A stretch of 64,000 nucleotides of DNA from Solibacillus isronensis (GCF_023715405.1 NZ_JAMBOC010000002.1:124001-188000); one strand, 5' to 3'. Numbered from the stretch's first letter, positions 20,449 through 29,665 are shown. Notes: generated from the sequence alone by a model not told the origin. A program made the numbers and translations.

Positions 20449-21131
20449 CAACCATTGCCTATTGCAAGATCAACGAGATGCCTACTGATTGGCAACGTTA
20501 TCTTCCCTTTTTGGAAAACGACGTGGTGCAGCGTATTGGACGCATGCGGAAAACGGAAGATCGGTTGCGGACGGTTTGTGCCCATTTACTGACGAAGATG
20601 ATGTTGGTGACGACTTACGAAATGGAATTGTCTGAAATTCGCTTTACCAAAGATTCAAACGGTAAATACCAACTAGGACAAGACCTTCACTTCAATCTCT
20701 CCCATTCCGGAAGTTATGTAGCATGTGCCATTAGTGATTTTCCGGTTGGAATTGATGTGGAACAGCAGGTAACAAGGGACTTCTCTCTCTTTCAAACATT
20801 GTGGAGCGAAGAGGAGAATCACTTCTATAAGCTTCTTGAACAGGAAGCATTCTATGCCCTCTGGACTGCTAAGGAAAGTTACGGGAAATATAAAGGGTTT
20901 GGTTTACACGATTCTTTAATGGAGGCAACGATTCGGCAAGATGGATCGATTCATCACCCCGCCTCATGTGTAAAAGCCCGTACCATACCTTTTTTCCTTG
21001 CACCTGGTTACAGTGCAGCTGTCTGTTTGGAGGATTCCTTAGAAAACGTGACGCACGTTCAGTGGGCACAAATTGAAACGTTTTTCAGGGAAAAGGTTGG
21101 AACATATGAGAAAATTGATTTAACGAATTAG
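20445..21131 (+). CDS. Sfp-type 4'-phosphopantetheinyl transferase
   Basis: A 228-residue enzyme that moves phosphopantetheine from CoA to carrier-protein serines. The Sfp signatures are present: HFNLSHSG, FPVGIDVEQ (Mg-binding Asp/Glu) and WTAKESYGKYKGFGL. It overlaps the exporter gene by 4 bp and closes the operon. It should activate the free aryl carrier and both DhbF T domains. Confidence 0.93.
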   Translation: MTTIAYCKINEMPTDWQRYLPFLENDVVQRIGRMRKTEDRLRTVCAHLLTKMMLVTTYEMELSEIRFTKDSNGKYQLGQDLHFNLSHSGSYVACAISDFPVGIDVEQQVTRDFSLFQTLWSEEENHFYKLLEQEAFYALWTAKESYGKYKGFGLHDSLMEATIRQDGSIHHPASCVKARTIPFFLAPGYSAAVCLEDSLENVTHVQWAQIETFFREKVGTYEKIDLTN

Positions 21132-21136
21132 CATTT

Positions 21137-21175
21137 AAAAAGCCTGTAACCAAGTAAAAGGTTACAGGCTTAATC
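21137..21175. terminator. Bidirectional terminator between the converging siderophore operons
   Basis: A perfect 11-bp stem, AGCCTGTAACC / GGTTACAGGCT, with an 8-base loop lies between the PPTase and P450 stops, flanked by AAAA on the left and TT on the right. It probably serves both directions. Confidence 0.8.
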
Positions 21176-21183
21176 CATTCATC

Positions 21184-22434
21184 TTATACTCGCTGAACAT
21201 TATTAATTACTACTTTGCTTTTAGGCAAGCTTGGAATACTTACTTTGCTGTAGCTTAAATCCTGTTCCGGAACATCGTATGTCATTTGGTTAACTAGGAA
21301 ATCCAGACTCAATTTCATCATCTCAATCGTCACCCATTCCCCCGCACAGCGATGGCCTAAATAGTAATCGCCGCCACCTTGCGGAATAAAGCTGAACGGA
21401 CTGCCATCCCAGTTTTCAAAACGGCTCGGCTGAAACACTTCGGGATTCCCCCAAATATTCGTATCATGATTCGTTCCGTATAAATCCAATAAAGTTAATG
21501 TACCCTTTTCAAACGTATAATCCTTCCATGTAAAATCTGTTTTTACTTCCGCAGCGGCAAAAGGGAAGAATGGATAAAAACGGCGCACCTCCTGCACAAA
21601 CATCTGTGTATTTTTTTCGTTGCCGGATTGAAGTTTCTTCCGCTCTTCCGGATAATGATGTGCAGCCAATGCTGAAAAAGTAATATAGACCGCAATCGCT
21701 ACAATCGGCCTTAATATATTGATTACTTCTACAGAAGCGACCTCCTGATCAAAAAGATTCCCTTCCAAATCACGATGCATTGAAAACGTATACAGTGCTG
21801 TACCTTCTTCGGGATTCAGTTTCCCCTCGCGCACTTGGTCGATGAGGTTCCCCATCCACTTTTCCACCCGGTTTCTTGCATGTCTGCCAGCCCAGTGCGA
21901 TGGTCCGATTGCCGTTGCCGATTCAAACATCGCTCTAAAATCGTCGGCGAGCTTTTTCATGTCCTTGTCTTCCACCGGTACCCCCGCCCACTCACAGGCA
22001 GTTCGGCACATAATTTCCAGCGCTTCCTCGTAAAGAACAACGTCGTCCATCTCCTGCCATTTAGTTAGAGCCGTGTCCCACTGCTTCGCGGCAATTTCAT
22101 TCAGTTTTTTAAGTCTGTCCTGGGACATTATGGACATAAACATCTTTTTCCGGTGCTTATGGGTATCTCCATCCAGTGTCTGAACACCCTTTTTGCCGAA
22201 TAATGTTTCGGCAACACGGTTTGGTGCAACGCCTGCCCTTTTAAACTTACTGTTATCGTAAAAAAGGTCGGCCGCTTCCTTTCCGCCCATACAGACCGCC
22301 TTTTTTCCAAGCAATCGTGTTTCGAACAGATCGGAATGAAAGCTTTGTCTTCTATTTAAAATATACAAATAGCCTTCTCTCAGAAGATTCAAGCTGTGGT
22401 CAATTCCTTCTTCCTTTGGCACCGAATTTGTCAT
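21184..22434 (-). CDS. Cytochrome P450, CYP152 fatty-acid peroxygenase type
   Basis: A 416-residue P450 closely resembling B. subtilis YbdT/CypC (P450-BSbeta), which uses hydrogen peroxide to hydroxylate fatty acids at the alpha/beta carbon. The heme-binding segment is [16 protein letters not shown]. The [10 protein letters not shown] helix carries the Arg-Pro pair that replaces the usual acid-alcohol pair and anchors the fatty-acid carboxylate. It lies between the two siderophore operons but is separated from dhbB by a terminator and has its own AAAGGAG site. A role in siderophore tailoring is possible but not shown. Confidence 0.9.
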   Translation of the reverse strand: MTNSVPKEEGIDHSLNLLREGYLYILNRRQSFHSDLFETRLLGKKAVCMGGKEAADLFYDNSKFKRAGVAPNRVAETLFGKKGVQTLDGDTHKHRKKMFMSIMSQDRLKKLNEIAAKQWDTALTKWQEMDDVVLYEEALEIMCRTACEWAGVPVEDKDMKKLADDFRAMFESATAIGPSHWAGRHARNRVEKWMGNLIDQVREGKLNPEEGTALYTFSMHRDLEGNLFDQEVASVEVINILRPIVAIAVYITFSALAAHHYPEERKKLQSGNEKNTQMFVQEVRRFYPFFPFAAAEVKTDFTWKDYTFEKGTLTLLDLYGTNHDTNIWGNPEVFQPSRFENWDGSPFSFIPQGGGDYYLGHRCAGEWVTIEMMKLSLDFLVNQMTYDVPEQDLSYSKVSIPSLPKSKVVINNVQRV

Positions 22435-22517
22435 CTACTTCATCTCCTTTTTTCTAAAAACATTGTCGGTAACCAATTCCCTGTTTATTCTTCAAAAAAA
22501 CTTGCTTCCATTTGAAC

Positions 22518-22556
22518 GCAAAAAACAGGCGGCGAAAATTTTCACCACCTGTTCAT
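22518..22556 (-). terminator. Terminator after dhbB
   Basis: A stem (AACAGG.GG.GAAAA / TTTTC.CC.CCTGTT) is followed by a T-run on the minus strand. It lies right after the dhbB stop and so separates dhbACB from the P450 gene. Confidence 0.75.
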
Positions 22557-22558
22557 TC

Positions 22559-23224
22559 TTATACGAGCTCTGCTTCTGCAGATGTCTCACGCTTTAGCTG
22601 ATCCATAATTTGTGCTGTAGAATAAACTGCCCCACAGCGTCCTGCCACATAGTTGATCGCCATTTCGTGCTCATCTTGTGTAAAATCAGCTACCGCATCG
22701 GCAATGAAAAAAGGCTTAATGTCCGACATGAAAGCTTCTCCAGCAGTCATGAGGCAACCGATATGGGCGTAAACCCCGCAAATGATTAACTGATCTCGGC
22801 CTTGTTCATTCATCATTTCCAGTAAATTAGATTTTTTAAATGCACTGTAGCGCCATTTTTTCAATACGATATCGGCCTTGCCTGGCGCCAATTCATCGAT
22901 CACTTTTGTAATATTCGGATCGTCTTTTAGTCCTGTTCCCCAAAAATCAGTCAGTAATGCGCGATCCTCTGGTTTTTGATTTCCCGATTGCGCCGTATAG
23001 ACAACTGGAATGCCAAGTTCATCGCATTGTTTTCTGATTGCTTTTATGTTGGCGATCATTTCACGAACTAATGATGAATCCTTCTCATAATAATCGATAA
23101 AATATTGCTGCATATCATGAATGAGTAGGACAGACTTGTTGGGATCGACTTCCCAACCTACTTTATTTTTTGGAAGATTGCTTTCTTTTGGCATTTTATA
23201 TGATGAGATCGCTGGAATAGCCAT
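22559..23224 (-). CDS. dhbB: Isochorismatase without carrier domain
   Basis: A 221-residue enzyme that hydrolyses isochorismate to 2,3-dihydro-2,3-dihydroxybenzoate and pyruvate. Strong match to the N-terminal domain of EntB/DhbB: VLLIHDMQQYF (catalytic Asp), KWRYSAF (Lys), CGVYAHIGCLMTA and FIADAVADFTQDEH. The protein ends where EntB would continue into its aryl carrier domain; that domain is the separate gene at 11687-11941. Third gene of the leftward operon. Confidence 0.94.
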   Translation of the reverse strand: MAIPAISSYKMPKESNLPKNKVGWEVDPNKSVLLIHDMQQYFIDYYEKDSSLVREMIANIKAIRKQCDELGIPVVYTAQSGNQKPEDRALLTDFWGTGLKDDPNITKVIDELAPGKADIVLKKWRYSAFKKSNLLEMMNEQGRDQLIICGVYAHIGCLMTAGEAFMSDIKPFFIADAVADFTQDEHEMAINYVAGRCGAVYSTAQIMDQLKRETSAEAELV

Positions 23225-23281
23225 CTAAATCACTCCTTTTTCTTTGTTGGTGAACCCTGTTGTATTTCATATAAATAGTCG

Positions 23282-24484
23282 TTAAATATCCTTCAGCTGC
23301 TCTGTATCGATACCCATTGCGCGAAGCATTGTCTGGAATTTCGCACCCGTCTCAGCCAATTCTTCTTCAGGCTTCGATTCGCTCACAACGCCTGCTCCCG
23401 CAAATAATCGTAATGAATCGCCATTTGCCTCTGCGCAGCGAATCGTCACAACCCATTCCCCGTCGCCTTCAGCATCACACCAACCGATTGTGCCTGTAAA
23501 GAAGCCTCGGTCAAACGGTTCAATTTCTGTGATTGCCTGTCTTGCCTTTTCCGTTGGTGCGCCACAAACAGCTGGTGTAGGTTGCAGGGCAATGGCTAAA
23601 TCCAACGATGAGATATCCGCTTCCAGGAGCTCTCCTTTAATGACAGTCGAAAGATGCATCATCGTTTCCGTATACACGACTGACGGTTTTTCCGGGACTT
23701 CGATCGTTTTTAGTAATGGACGCAATCCCTTGACGACTGCTTCCACTACGACCGCATGCTCATGTAAATCCTTTGGAGAAGAAAGCAGTTCCTCTGCACG
23801 TCTTTGGTTCTCTACCGGATCTTCACTTCTAGGTCTTGAACCTGCCAATGGATTCGCGATGGCGTACATCCCTTGTCTTGAAACAAGCAGCTCCGGACTA
23901 GCCCCGATGAGCGAAGCCTTTTGATTTCCGTATTCAATCGGTGCTGCAAACGTATATCCATGTTTGTTTTGATACGCAAGATTTCGTAACAGCTGCGGAA
24001 GGTCGATCGGCTTATTGAGACTTACTTCCAGTGAACGTGCCAGTACAATTTTATCGAGTTCGCCGTTTTTTATTCTTTCAATCCCTTGTATGACACCCTG
24101 CTTATAGTGCTCTGGTGATGGATTGGATACGAGCCGATTAACAGTAACAGATGCTGAAGCGGTCACTGCCCTTTCCTCCTGCTGCAATGATGGTGCGATT
24201 TGGATAGATTCCGGAACAAGTAAACAAGCCTTTTTATAGTAATCAAATGGCACCGCGCCCGCTACGACAGGTCGTGGATGTCCTTGTTCTTTGGCTTTCT
24301 TCAACGCGCTCGCCACTCTATCGGACAATCCTTCCATCTGGTTTTGAAGTGGTTCACCCGCTGGCACGTGCATGAATACACCTTTGCCTAATATCGTTCT
24401 TTTTGGTGTTTCAATGAAAAAATCACCAACTTCATACTCATCTAAAAGTTCATGTTCGATTAGTGCTTTTTGTTTGCTTACCAT
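23282..24484 (-). CDS. dhbC: Isochorismate synthase
   Basis: A 400-residue chorismate-binding enzyme that converts chorismate to isochorismate, the entry step to 2,3-DHB. Marks are KIVLARSLEV, IGASPELLVSR, NPLAGSRPR, the catalytic region LQPTPAVCGAPTEKA and FTGTIGWCDAEGDGEWVVTIRCA. Length fits DhbC/EntC. It sits 46 bp after dhbA and 57 bp before dhbB, each with its own AGGAG site. Confidence 0.95.
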   Translation of the reverse strand: MVSKQKALIEHELLDEYEVGDFFIETPKRTILGKGVFMHVPAGEPLQNQMEGLSDRVASALKKAKEQGHPRPVVAGAVPFDYYKKACLLVPESIQIAPSLQQEERAVTASASVTVNRLVSNPSPEHYKQGVIQGIERIKNGELDKIVLARSLEVSLNKPIDLPQLLRNLAYQNKHGYTFAAPIEYGNQKASLIGASPELLVSRQGMYAIANPLAGSRPRSEDPVENQRRAEELLSSPKDLHEHAVVVEAVVKGLRPLLKTIEVPEKPSVVYTETMMHLSTVIKGELLEADISSLDLAIALQPTPAVCGAPTEKARQAITEIEPFDRGFFTGTIGWCDAEGDGEWVVTIRCAEANGDSLRLFAGAGVVSESKPEEELAETGAKFQTMLRAMGIDTEQLKDI

Positions 24485-24530
24485 ATTACCGCTCCTTTTC
24501 GTTTCACTACTCTGAATTCAAAAGACAGAC

Positions 24531-25319
24531 TTAGCTCGCTCCCAATGTTGCGCCGCCATCCACGACAAGATTGCTCATCGTAATATGGCTTGAGTGCTCG
24601 GACAGAAAAAACAGAATAGCACCGACAATATTGTCCGGTTGTGCAATCTTTTTCAGTGGAATCCCTACTTTATACGTTTCAGGCATTCCTTTAATCATAA
24701 CTTCAGCTCCATGATCATCGGACCACATCGAACGTTGCATGTCCGTATCCGTCGAACCTGGTGAAACGATATTGCAGCGTATATTATGCTCTGCCAGCTC
24801 TAAACCGAGACATTTTGTAAACATGACCGTTGCCGCCTTTGATGCTGCATAGGCCGCCATAGAAATTCTCGGTACACTTGCGGCATTGGATCCGACTGTT
24901 ACAATTGAACCTGCTTTTCTTTGAATCATATAACGGCTTACCGCTCTTGAAACATAAAACACACCTGTCGTATTAATTGAAAAAATCCTTGCCCAGTCAC
25001 GGTCAGTACATGATTCGACCGGTCCTGTAGCCAATGCACCTGCTACATTGACGAGCATTTCAATTGGCCCGATTTCGTTTTCCACTTTCTCTACAACTGC
25101 ATCAATGGCGTTACTATCTCCGACATCTGCAGGAAAGGCGAAAACTTCGTGGTCCTGCTCTATTAAACCAATCACATGGCTTCTCAATTTCTCCTCGTTA
25201 TAATCGATTACAGCAACTTTTACTCCTAATGTAGCCAAGCTTTTGACAAGGCTTGCGCCAATTCCCTGGGCTCCGCCTGTCACAAGTGCAACTTTCCCTC
25301 TTAACTCCTGAAAGTTCAC
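24531..25319 (-). CDS. dhbA: 2,3-dihydro-2,3-dihydroxybenzoate dehydrogenase
   Basis: A 262-residue short-chain dehydrogenase giving 2,3-dihydroxybenzoate. NAD-binding [17 protein letters not shown], and the catalytic Ser/Tyr-Lys ([18 protein letters not shown]) are intact. First gene of dhbACB, downstream of a Fur box. The DHB it makes feeds DhbE, encoded by the opposite operon. Confidence 0.93.
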   Translation of the reverse strand: MNFQELRGKVALVTGGAQGIGASLVKSLATLGVKVAVIDYNEEKLRSHVIGLIEQDHEVFAFPADVGDSNAIDAVVEKVENEIGPIEMLVNVAGALATGPVESCTDRDWARIFSINTTGVFYVSRAVSRYMIQRKAGSIVTVGSNAASVPRISMAAYAASKAATVMFTKCLGLELAEHNIRCNIVSPGSTDTDMQRSMWSDDHGAEVMIKGMPETYKVGIPLKKIAQPDNIVGAILFFLSEHSSHITMSNLVVDGGATLGAS

Positions 25320-25384
25320 TTCAACACTTCCTTTCGTTTACAGTTATGTAAAGACAGCTTGATTTCTTATTAGAATCAACAATC

Positions 25385-25404
25385 AATAATGATAATCATT
25401 ATCA
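25385..25404 (-). promoter_or_regulatory. Fur operator of dhbACB
   Basis: AATAATGATAATCATTATC (25385-25403) matches the classical 19-bp Fur box at 18 of 19 positions and contains the palindrome TGATAATCATTATCA. It lies 66 bp upstream of dhbA. A lone TTATTAGAA core sits just to its left at 25367. Confidence 0.88.
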
Positions 25405-25856
25405 ATTGATTCTATTAGCAATGATAGGCCTAACATTTTACAACGTCAAGAGACATTCAAACATTCCAATAGAAAGACCTAAGTTTTAGTTTAGTGCTGA
25501 TTTAAAGAAGTAATATTCGGCATTTTTGAACGATTTATAAGGAAAACTGCGTTAATTAAATCCAAATAAAGGAATAAACATGAACTTCCTCTCCTCTATT
25601 ATGTAGTCTTATCAATTCATTACTGACCTGTAGAGAAGCTATCATTGTGTAAATATTTTGCCAGAAGTACTTTCTGGGATAAGAGAGCGATAGGAATATG
25701 GAATTACTGCACAAAAGATTATGGAATTTATTCGTTTTCCCTGTGAATATTAAATTATTTTCTGTTAATGTAGAACACCGTTAAATACCTGCTACTAAAA
25801 CATTCCCAAGCTTTGAATTCCATAAAAATTACTACAAGCCCGAAAAAATTTTGTTT

Positions 25857-25916
25857 AACAAGCGCTTGTTTGTGTTAATTACAGTAATAATACTTTTTTT
25901 CTGTTAACAGAAAAAA
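25857..25916 (+). promoter_or_regulatory. Two palindromic operator candidates before the symporter remnant
   Basis: AACAAGCGCTTGTT (14 bp, perfect, CG-centred as for LacI-family sites) and a 22-bp perfect palindrome, six T, CTGTTAACAG, six A. They flank a candidate promoter. The regulator is unknown. Confidence 0.5.
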
Positions 25917-25983
25917 GCTCTACATAAAAAATTTGCTGTGCAGTTTTACTTAGAAAATGAAATAAAAAGGACGTGGTACATGA

Positions 25984-26933
25984 ATGTTGGAAATCGTGAA
26001 TTTTTTGAATAAGTATGTTTGGAGTAATGCGTTAGTATTTTTATTTTTGGCGGTCGGTCTCATTTTTACGTTGAGAACTCGATTTGTTCAAGTAAGACGC
26101 TTTAAAGATATGATCACATTGCTGTTTGAGAAAAATAATGATAATGCAGGAATTTCCTCTTTCAAGGCATTGGCGATGTCATTGGGCAGTCGTATCGGTA
26201 CAGGTAATATTGTCGGTGTTGCAGCAGCCATCAGCCTTGGTGGTCCTGGTGCAGTTTTCTGGATGTGGGTTATGGGATTTTTAGGTGCAGCCACTTCATT
26301 TATTGAAATTACCCTTTCTCAAATTTTCAAAAGTAAAATCGAAGGTGAATACCGCGGCGGAACACCGTTTTATATTTACAAAGGCTTGAATTTAAAATGG
26401 TAACACAGTCGGCAATGAGTACACTGATCTCTCCGACATTCGGTCAGTACTTTATGACAATTTCATTATTCCTGTTCTGTTTTACTACGTTAATTACGTA
26501 CTTCTACAAAATGGATACGAACATTGCCTTCATTAAAGAAATGCTGAATATCGGCAAAGCAGGCAAAATCATTACGCATGCTGCCCGCCTCGGACTTTTA
26601 GGCATGGTTATTTTCGGCGCAGTGAATTCGGCTACCCTTATTTGGGCGATTACTGATTTAGGAGTAGGTTTGCTCGGCTGGGTGAACGTCATTACGATCG
26701 TGCTGCTTTCGAAAACCGCTTTAACCGCACTGAAAGATTACGATACGCAAAAACGTTTGGGGCTTAACCCAACGTTCAATCCGTTAGTGTTAGGGATTAA
26801 AAACGCGGATTTCTGGGAAGACCTCGAAGCAAGATCTTCAATACCAAATACCGTTCCTTCAAAAGGAAAAACGGTCGTTGCGAAGAAAGTCCAAGAGCGT
26901 CTGCAACCAGTGCCGAATCCGTTTTCTAAATAA
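25984..26933 (+). pseudogene. Sodium:alanine symporter (AGCS), internally deleted and frameshifted
   Basis: Two fragments in different frames. 25984-26403 encodes the first ~139 residues (SLGSRIGTGNIVGVAAAISLGGPGAVFWMW, then GGTPFYIYKGLNLKW). 26397-26933 encodes the last ~178 (TQSAMSTLISPTFGQYFMTI, TTLITYFYKMDTNIAFI). An intact AGCS protein has ~450-490 residues, so roughly 150 or more residues of central membrane helices are missing at the junction near 26400. It cannot form a working transporter. Promoter-like and terminator elements remain, so decay looks recent. Confidence 0.88.
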
Positions 26934-26938
26934 GTGAT

Positions 26939-26982
26939 AGGCTGACCATTGCTCGTTGTTTCGGTTGTGGTCAGCTTTTTTA
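26939..26982 (+). terminator. Terminator of the symporter remnant
   Basis: A GCTGACCA / TGGTCAGC stem is followed by six T. Confidence 0.8.
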
Positions 26983-27015
26983 TTTATTATTTACTTCATA
27001 TATGGTTCAATTATA

Positions 27016-27027
27016 GAACAAACGTTC
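27016..27027 (+). promoter_or_regulatory. LexA (DinR/SOS) box candidate
   Basis: GAACAAACGTTC fits the Bacillus-type LexA site GAAC-N4-GTTC exactly and lies 20 bp before the ATG of the exonuclease gene. It suggests DNA-damage induction. Confidence 0.6.
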
Positions 27028-27046
27028 CAATTAAGAGGTGAAGTTT

Positions 27047-27802
27047 ATGAACATCGAACGGCTGCATATCCGCATCCTGATTACGTGCTCGATTGTGGGC
27101 TTTGCCAAACGTGAAGCATTGGCCGCAAGCTATCCGACAGAGGCAATTGATGAACTGGAACAGCACGGCTATATTGCCCGGACGCGCTATGGCCATTATT
27201 ACAATACGAAGCTTGCCGCGCAGTATTTAAGAAAGTTTATTACAACGTATAGCCCGCGCTTGAAGGTTGCGGAAATGGTGGAACTGTTGGAGCATGCACC
27301 CGAATATATCGTCGTCGATATTGAAACGACGGGTGGCTCTGCTGCTAGAGGTGATAAAATCGTGGAAATAGCTGCGCTAAAAATACGTGACGGAGAAACG
27401 GTGGACCTTTTTCACCGCTTTGTGAATCCGGAAAAACTGATTAAAAATTCGCATATTCACGGGATTACTAATGAACGGGTGAAAGGTGAGCAAACGATCT
27501 CCCCTGTCATTCACGCCTTTAAAGATTTTTTAGGTGATTTGCCGATTGTCAGTCACCATATCGGGTTTGACTGGTACAGCTTCCTCGCACTCGAGTTTTT
27601 CCGAAATGGCATTCGTCCAACGAATCCGGCAGCCTGTACGGTAATGCTTGCGCGCAAATATTTGGACAGTCCGAGAAATAATTTAAATGTTATTGCCGAA
27701 ACGTATAACATCCCGCTTCTTAACCATCATACAGCCGATGCGGATGCGATTTGTGCCAATGAAATACTGCAGCTTATTTTGAAAAAAGCGACTGCACAGT
27801 AG
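27047..27802 (+). CDS. DnaQ-like 3'-5' exonuclease with N-terminal helical domain
   Basis: A 251-residue protein. The first ~80 residues are helical and winged-helix-like (YPTEAIDELEQHGYIARTRYGHYYNT). The rest is a DEDDh exonuclease: VVDIETTGG (Exo I, Asp/Glu), HHIGFDWYSFLALEF (Exo II, Asp) and NHHTADADAICANE (Exo III, His/Asp). It is related to the epsilon proofreading family but stands alone. I start at ATG 27047, 8 bases after AAGAGG, rather than the GTG at 27038. The LexA-type box upstream fits a DNA-repair role. Confidence 0.85.
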   Translation: MNIERLHIRILITCSIVGFAKREALAASYPTEAIDELEQHGYIARTRYGHYYNTKLAAQYLRKFITTYSPRLKVAEMVELLEHAPEYIVVDIETTGGSAARGDKIVEIAALKIRDGETVDLFHRFVNPEKLIKNSHIHGITNERVKGEQTISPVIHAFKDFLGDLPIVSHHIGFDWYSFLALEFFRNGIRPTNPAACTVMLARKYLDSPRNNLNVIAETYNIPLLNHHTADADAICANEILQLILKKATAQ

Positions 27803-27843
27803 GAGACGGTTCTATCGGTTCTATTTGTGCGATCGCTTTTTTG
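27782..27843 (+). terminator. Probable terminator of the exonuclease gene
   Basis: AAAAAAGCGA..GCACA pairs with TGTGC..TCGCTTTTTT across the stop codon, with a 2x2 mismatch. The long loop lowers confidence. Confidence 0.5.
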
Positions 27844-27849
27844 TTTTGT

Positions 27850-28030
27850 GATTTTATTAGAATAGTTAGGGCGGTTATTAGAAAATGTCGGCGGGGTATA
27901 AGAATATCGGTGTCCTTTAATTGAAGATGTCGGCTGTTTATTAGAACAACCCACTGATTTATTGGCATCGCACTTTTATTGGAACATTTTTTTGTTTATT
28001 AGAACGATGCAGGTCGTTATTAGAAGCGTT
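27850..28030 (+). repeat. Phased TTATTAGAA element, full copy 2 (nine cores)
   Basis: Cores start at 27857, 27878, 27899, 27920, 27941, 27962, 27979, 27999 and 28020 (steps 21,21,21,21,21,17,20,21). Units 3, 4, 6 and 7 are degenerate (TAAGAA, ATTGAA, TTGGCA, TTGGAA) but keep the spacing. Stop codons interrupt the frame that stays open in other copies. It nearly fills the 27803-28103 gap; the last ~70 bp should carry the promoter of the next gene. Confidence 0.85.
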
Positions 28031-28103
28031 TGCATGCCTCCTTTTTCGTTTTGAAACTATTTCCAGCTTATCGACGTAGAATAGAACAATTGGAGGTGTA
28101 CGG

Positions 28104-28904
28104 ATGAGAAACTTATCTTCGTATATAATGCTTACCGGGATATTGATCACTGCCTTAAGCGGGAACTGGATTATTCTTAATTATGATAGCATCACAATTT
28201 ATCCGAGAGCTTCTTATCTTTCTTTCGGAATCGGGTTGGTACTGGTAGGATGCAATTTTGTAATGAATCAATTCTTCAGTTACCGGGAACCGGAAGAAGG
28301 ACATACAAAAGATAAACGGCATGCTCTAAACGAATGGCTTACTGCTAATCAGCCAGTTAATAAATGGTTGAGTGGACTTGTTATTCTACCGCTTGTGATC
28401 GCACCGTTTTATAGCTGGACGCTGTTTTTTACGATGCTGGAATGGTATTTATTTTCGGGGCTTGTAATAGCCGGTATTATTTACATGCTGAAAGGTGACA
28501 GAGTAGAAGACAATAAGGACTGGGAGTATAAAGGGAAGACAAAAATGATGCTTGATCTGATCGATTACCGCAAACATCCCTTTAATATTTCGCTTATTAT
28601 CTACATCCTGGTCATTGTCAGTTTTGTGTTAAGCAAGAGGTTGGATATTCCGCTCTATATGGAAACAGGGGGCAACTCGCGCTACGTTACTTCTTTGCCA
28701 ACAATTTCATTTTTAATGTCTTCCTTAATGGTCGTGAGTACGTTTATTTATATTATCAGTCATGGGAATTTCTTTGGTTTTCGTAAAGCTGAGTTAAGTT
28801 ATGAAAGAGTCATGTTCGTCCACTTTACAGAAATTATTGTATGTGGTGCTACCCTGTTTATTTTAATTTTCACATTAATCAATGCGTTGTATGTGTATTT
28901 TTAA
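28104..28904 (+). CDS. Multi-pass membrane protein of unknown function
   Basis: 266 residues with about seven hydrophobic helices (near 7-25, 38-55, 88-104, 108-127, 158-175, 198-217, 240-262). A charged loop lies after helix 2 (YREPEEGHTKDKRH) and another near 130-150. I recognise no family. GGAGG lies 8 bases before the ATG. No operon partner is obvious. It could be a transporter or sensor accessory, but nothing in the sequence decides. Confidence 0.75.
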   Translation: MRNLSSYIMLTGILITALSGNWIILNYDSITIYPRASYLSFGIGLVLVGCNFVMNQFFSYREPEEGHTKDKRHALNEWLTANQPVNKWLSGLVILPLVIAPFYSWTLFFTMLEWYLFSGLVIAGIIYMLKGDRVEDNKDWEYKGKTKMMLDLIDYRKHPFNISLIIYILVIVSFVLSKRLDIPLYMETGGNSRYVTSLPTISFLMSSLMVVSTFIYIISHGNFFGFRKAELSYERVMFVHFTEIIVCGATLFILIFTLINALYVYF

Positions 28905-28982
28905 ATGGATGGCTACTAACGACATAGGCACACACTGGTAAATTATTGCATATTTTAACTACAATAAAAAAGAGGTGAACTA

Positions 28983-29555
28983 TTGAATCCGAATCAAGAT
29001 TATACATCAGTGCAACCCCAGTTTACATTCGACCTTAATAAAAACCCGTTGTTCGTTAAAGACCAGCAAAATTTTATTAATGTAATGGGCGTCAACCAGT
29101 TAAATACACTGGATAATATATCGCTGCTTGATATTTATTTGAGTGCCAATAATGTGATTGAACCGCACTACCACCAAAATGCGGCGGAACTTGTTTACTG
29201 TATTGCGGGGAGTGCGATTGTTTCGATTTTGAATCCGTTTACGAAACAGCTGATGCATTTTCCGATTACCCCCGGTCAAGTAGCGAACGTTCCTCAAGGG
29301 TGGTGGCATTACGAAGTCGCTACGCAAAACAACACGCATCTGCTTGCCATTTTTAATGCTCCGACACCGGAAGTCATTTTAGGTTCCGACCTCCTTAAGC
29401 TGACACCAGCAAATATTATGGCCCATACGTATGGCATGAACGAAAATTTATGGCAGCAGGCAATTGCTCCTGTCAGACCGAATACTTTCATCGGTCCGCC
29501 AAACCCTTGGCAACATGCCCAACCCGGTAATTATGGCGGCGGGTATGAGCAGTAG
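28983..29555 (+). CDS. Cupin-domain protein
   Basis: A 190-residue single-cupin protein. The metal-binding motif is PHYHQNAAELVYCIAGSAIV, followed by PITPGQVANVPQGWWHYEVA, as in oxalate-decarboxylase-type cupins. The C-terminus is rich in Pro, Gly and Gln and ends in NYGGGYEQ. It begins with TTG, preceded by AGAGGTG 6-7 bases upstream. Bacillus proteins of this shape are sometimes spore-associated; I cannot tell that here. A second, larger cupin lies at 42230-43054. Confidence 0.85.
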   Translation: MNPNQDYTSVQPQFTFDLNKNPLFVKDQQNFINVMGVNQLNTLDNISLLDIYLSANNVIEPHYHQNAAELVYCIAGSAIVSILNPFTKQLMHFPITPGQVANVPQGWWHYEVATQNNTHLLAIFNAPTPEVILGSDLLKLTPANIMAHTYGMNENLWQQAIAPVRPNTFIGPPNPWQHAQPGNYGGGYEQ

Positions 29556-29593
29556 TTTTTCTCGGTCAAAGGAATCAAATTTAGAAAATGCAT

Positions 29594-29621
29594 TTGCATA
29601 ATGAAACGGCCGTGTTATGAT
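29594..29621 (+). promoter_or_regulatory. Promoter of the thiW transcript
   Basis: TTGCAT (29594-29599), a 16-bp spacer, and TATGAT (29616-29621), about 45 bp before the riboswitch. A 7-1-7 palindrome AGCAGATGATCTGCT at 29648-29662 lies in the leader. Confidence 0.55.
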
Positions 29622-29665
29622 AATTGTGAAATTAACCTAATATTGGAAGCAGATGATCTGCTCAT

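Larger units (their letters stand above)
25320..25983. other. Intergenic region between dhbA and the broken alanine symporter
   Basis: 664 bp with no gene I can support. It holds the dhbACB Fur box at the left. At the right, before the symporter remnant, are two perfect palindromes: AACAAGCGCTTGTT at 25857-25870 and a 22-bp one centred on CTGTTAACAG at 25895-25916. A plausible promoter lies between and over them: TTGTTT (25866), 16 bp, then TAATAC. The middle part is AT-rich with nothing recognised. Confidence 0.55.

Noticed and set aside
23490..23924. 144-residue plus-strand ORF
   Set aside because: It lies antisense inside dhbC and is Ser-rich shadow coding.
25857..25870. CcpA cre site
   Set aside because: Only the central AAGCGCTT fits; the outer TG..CA positions of the cre consensus do not match.
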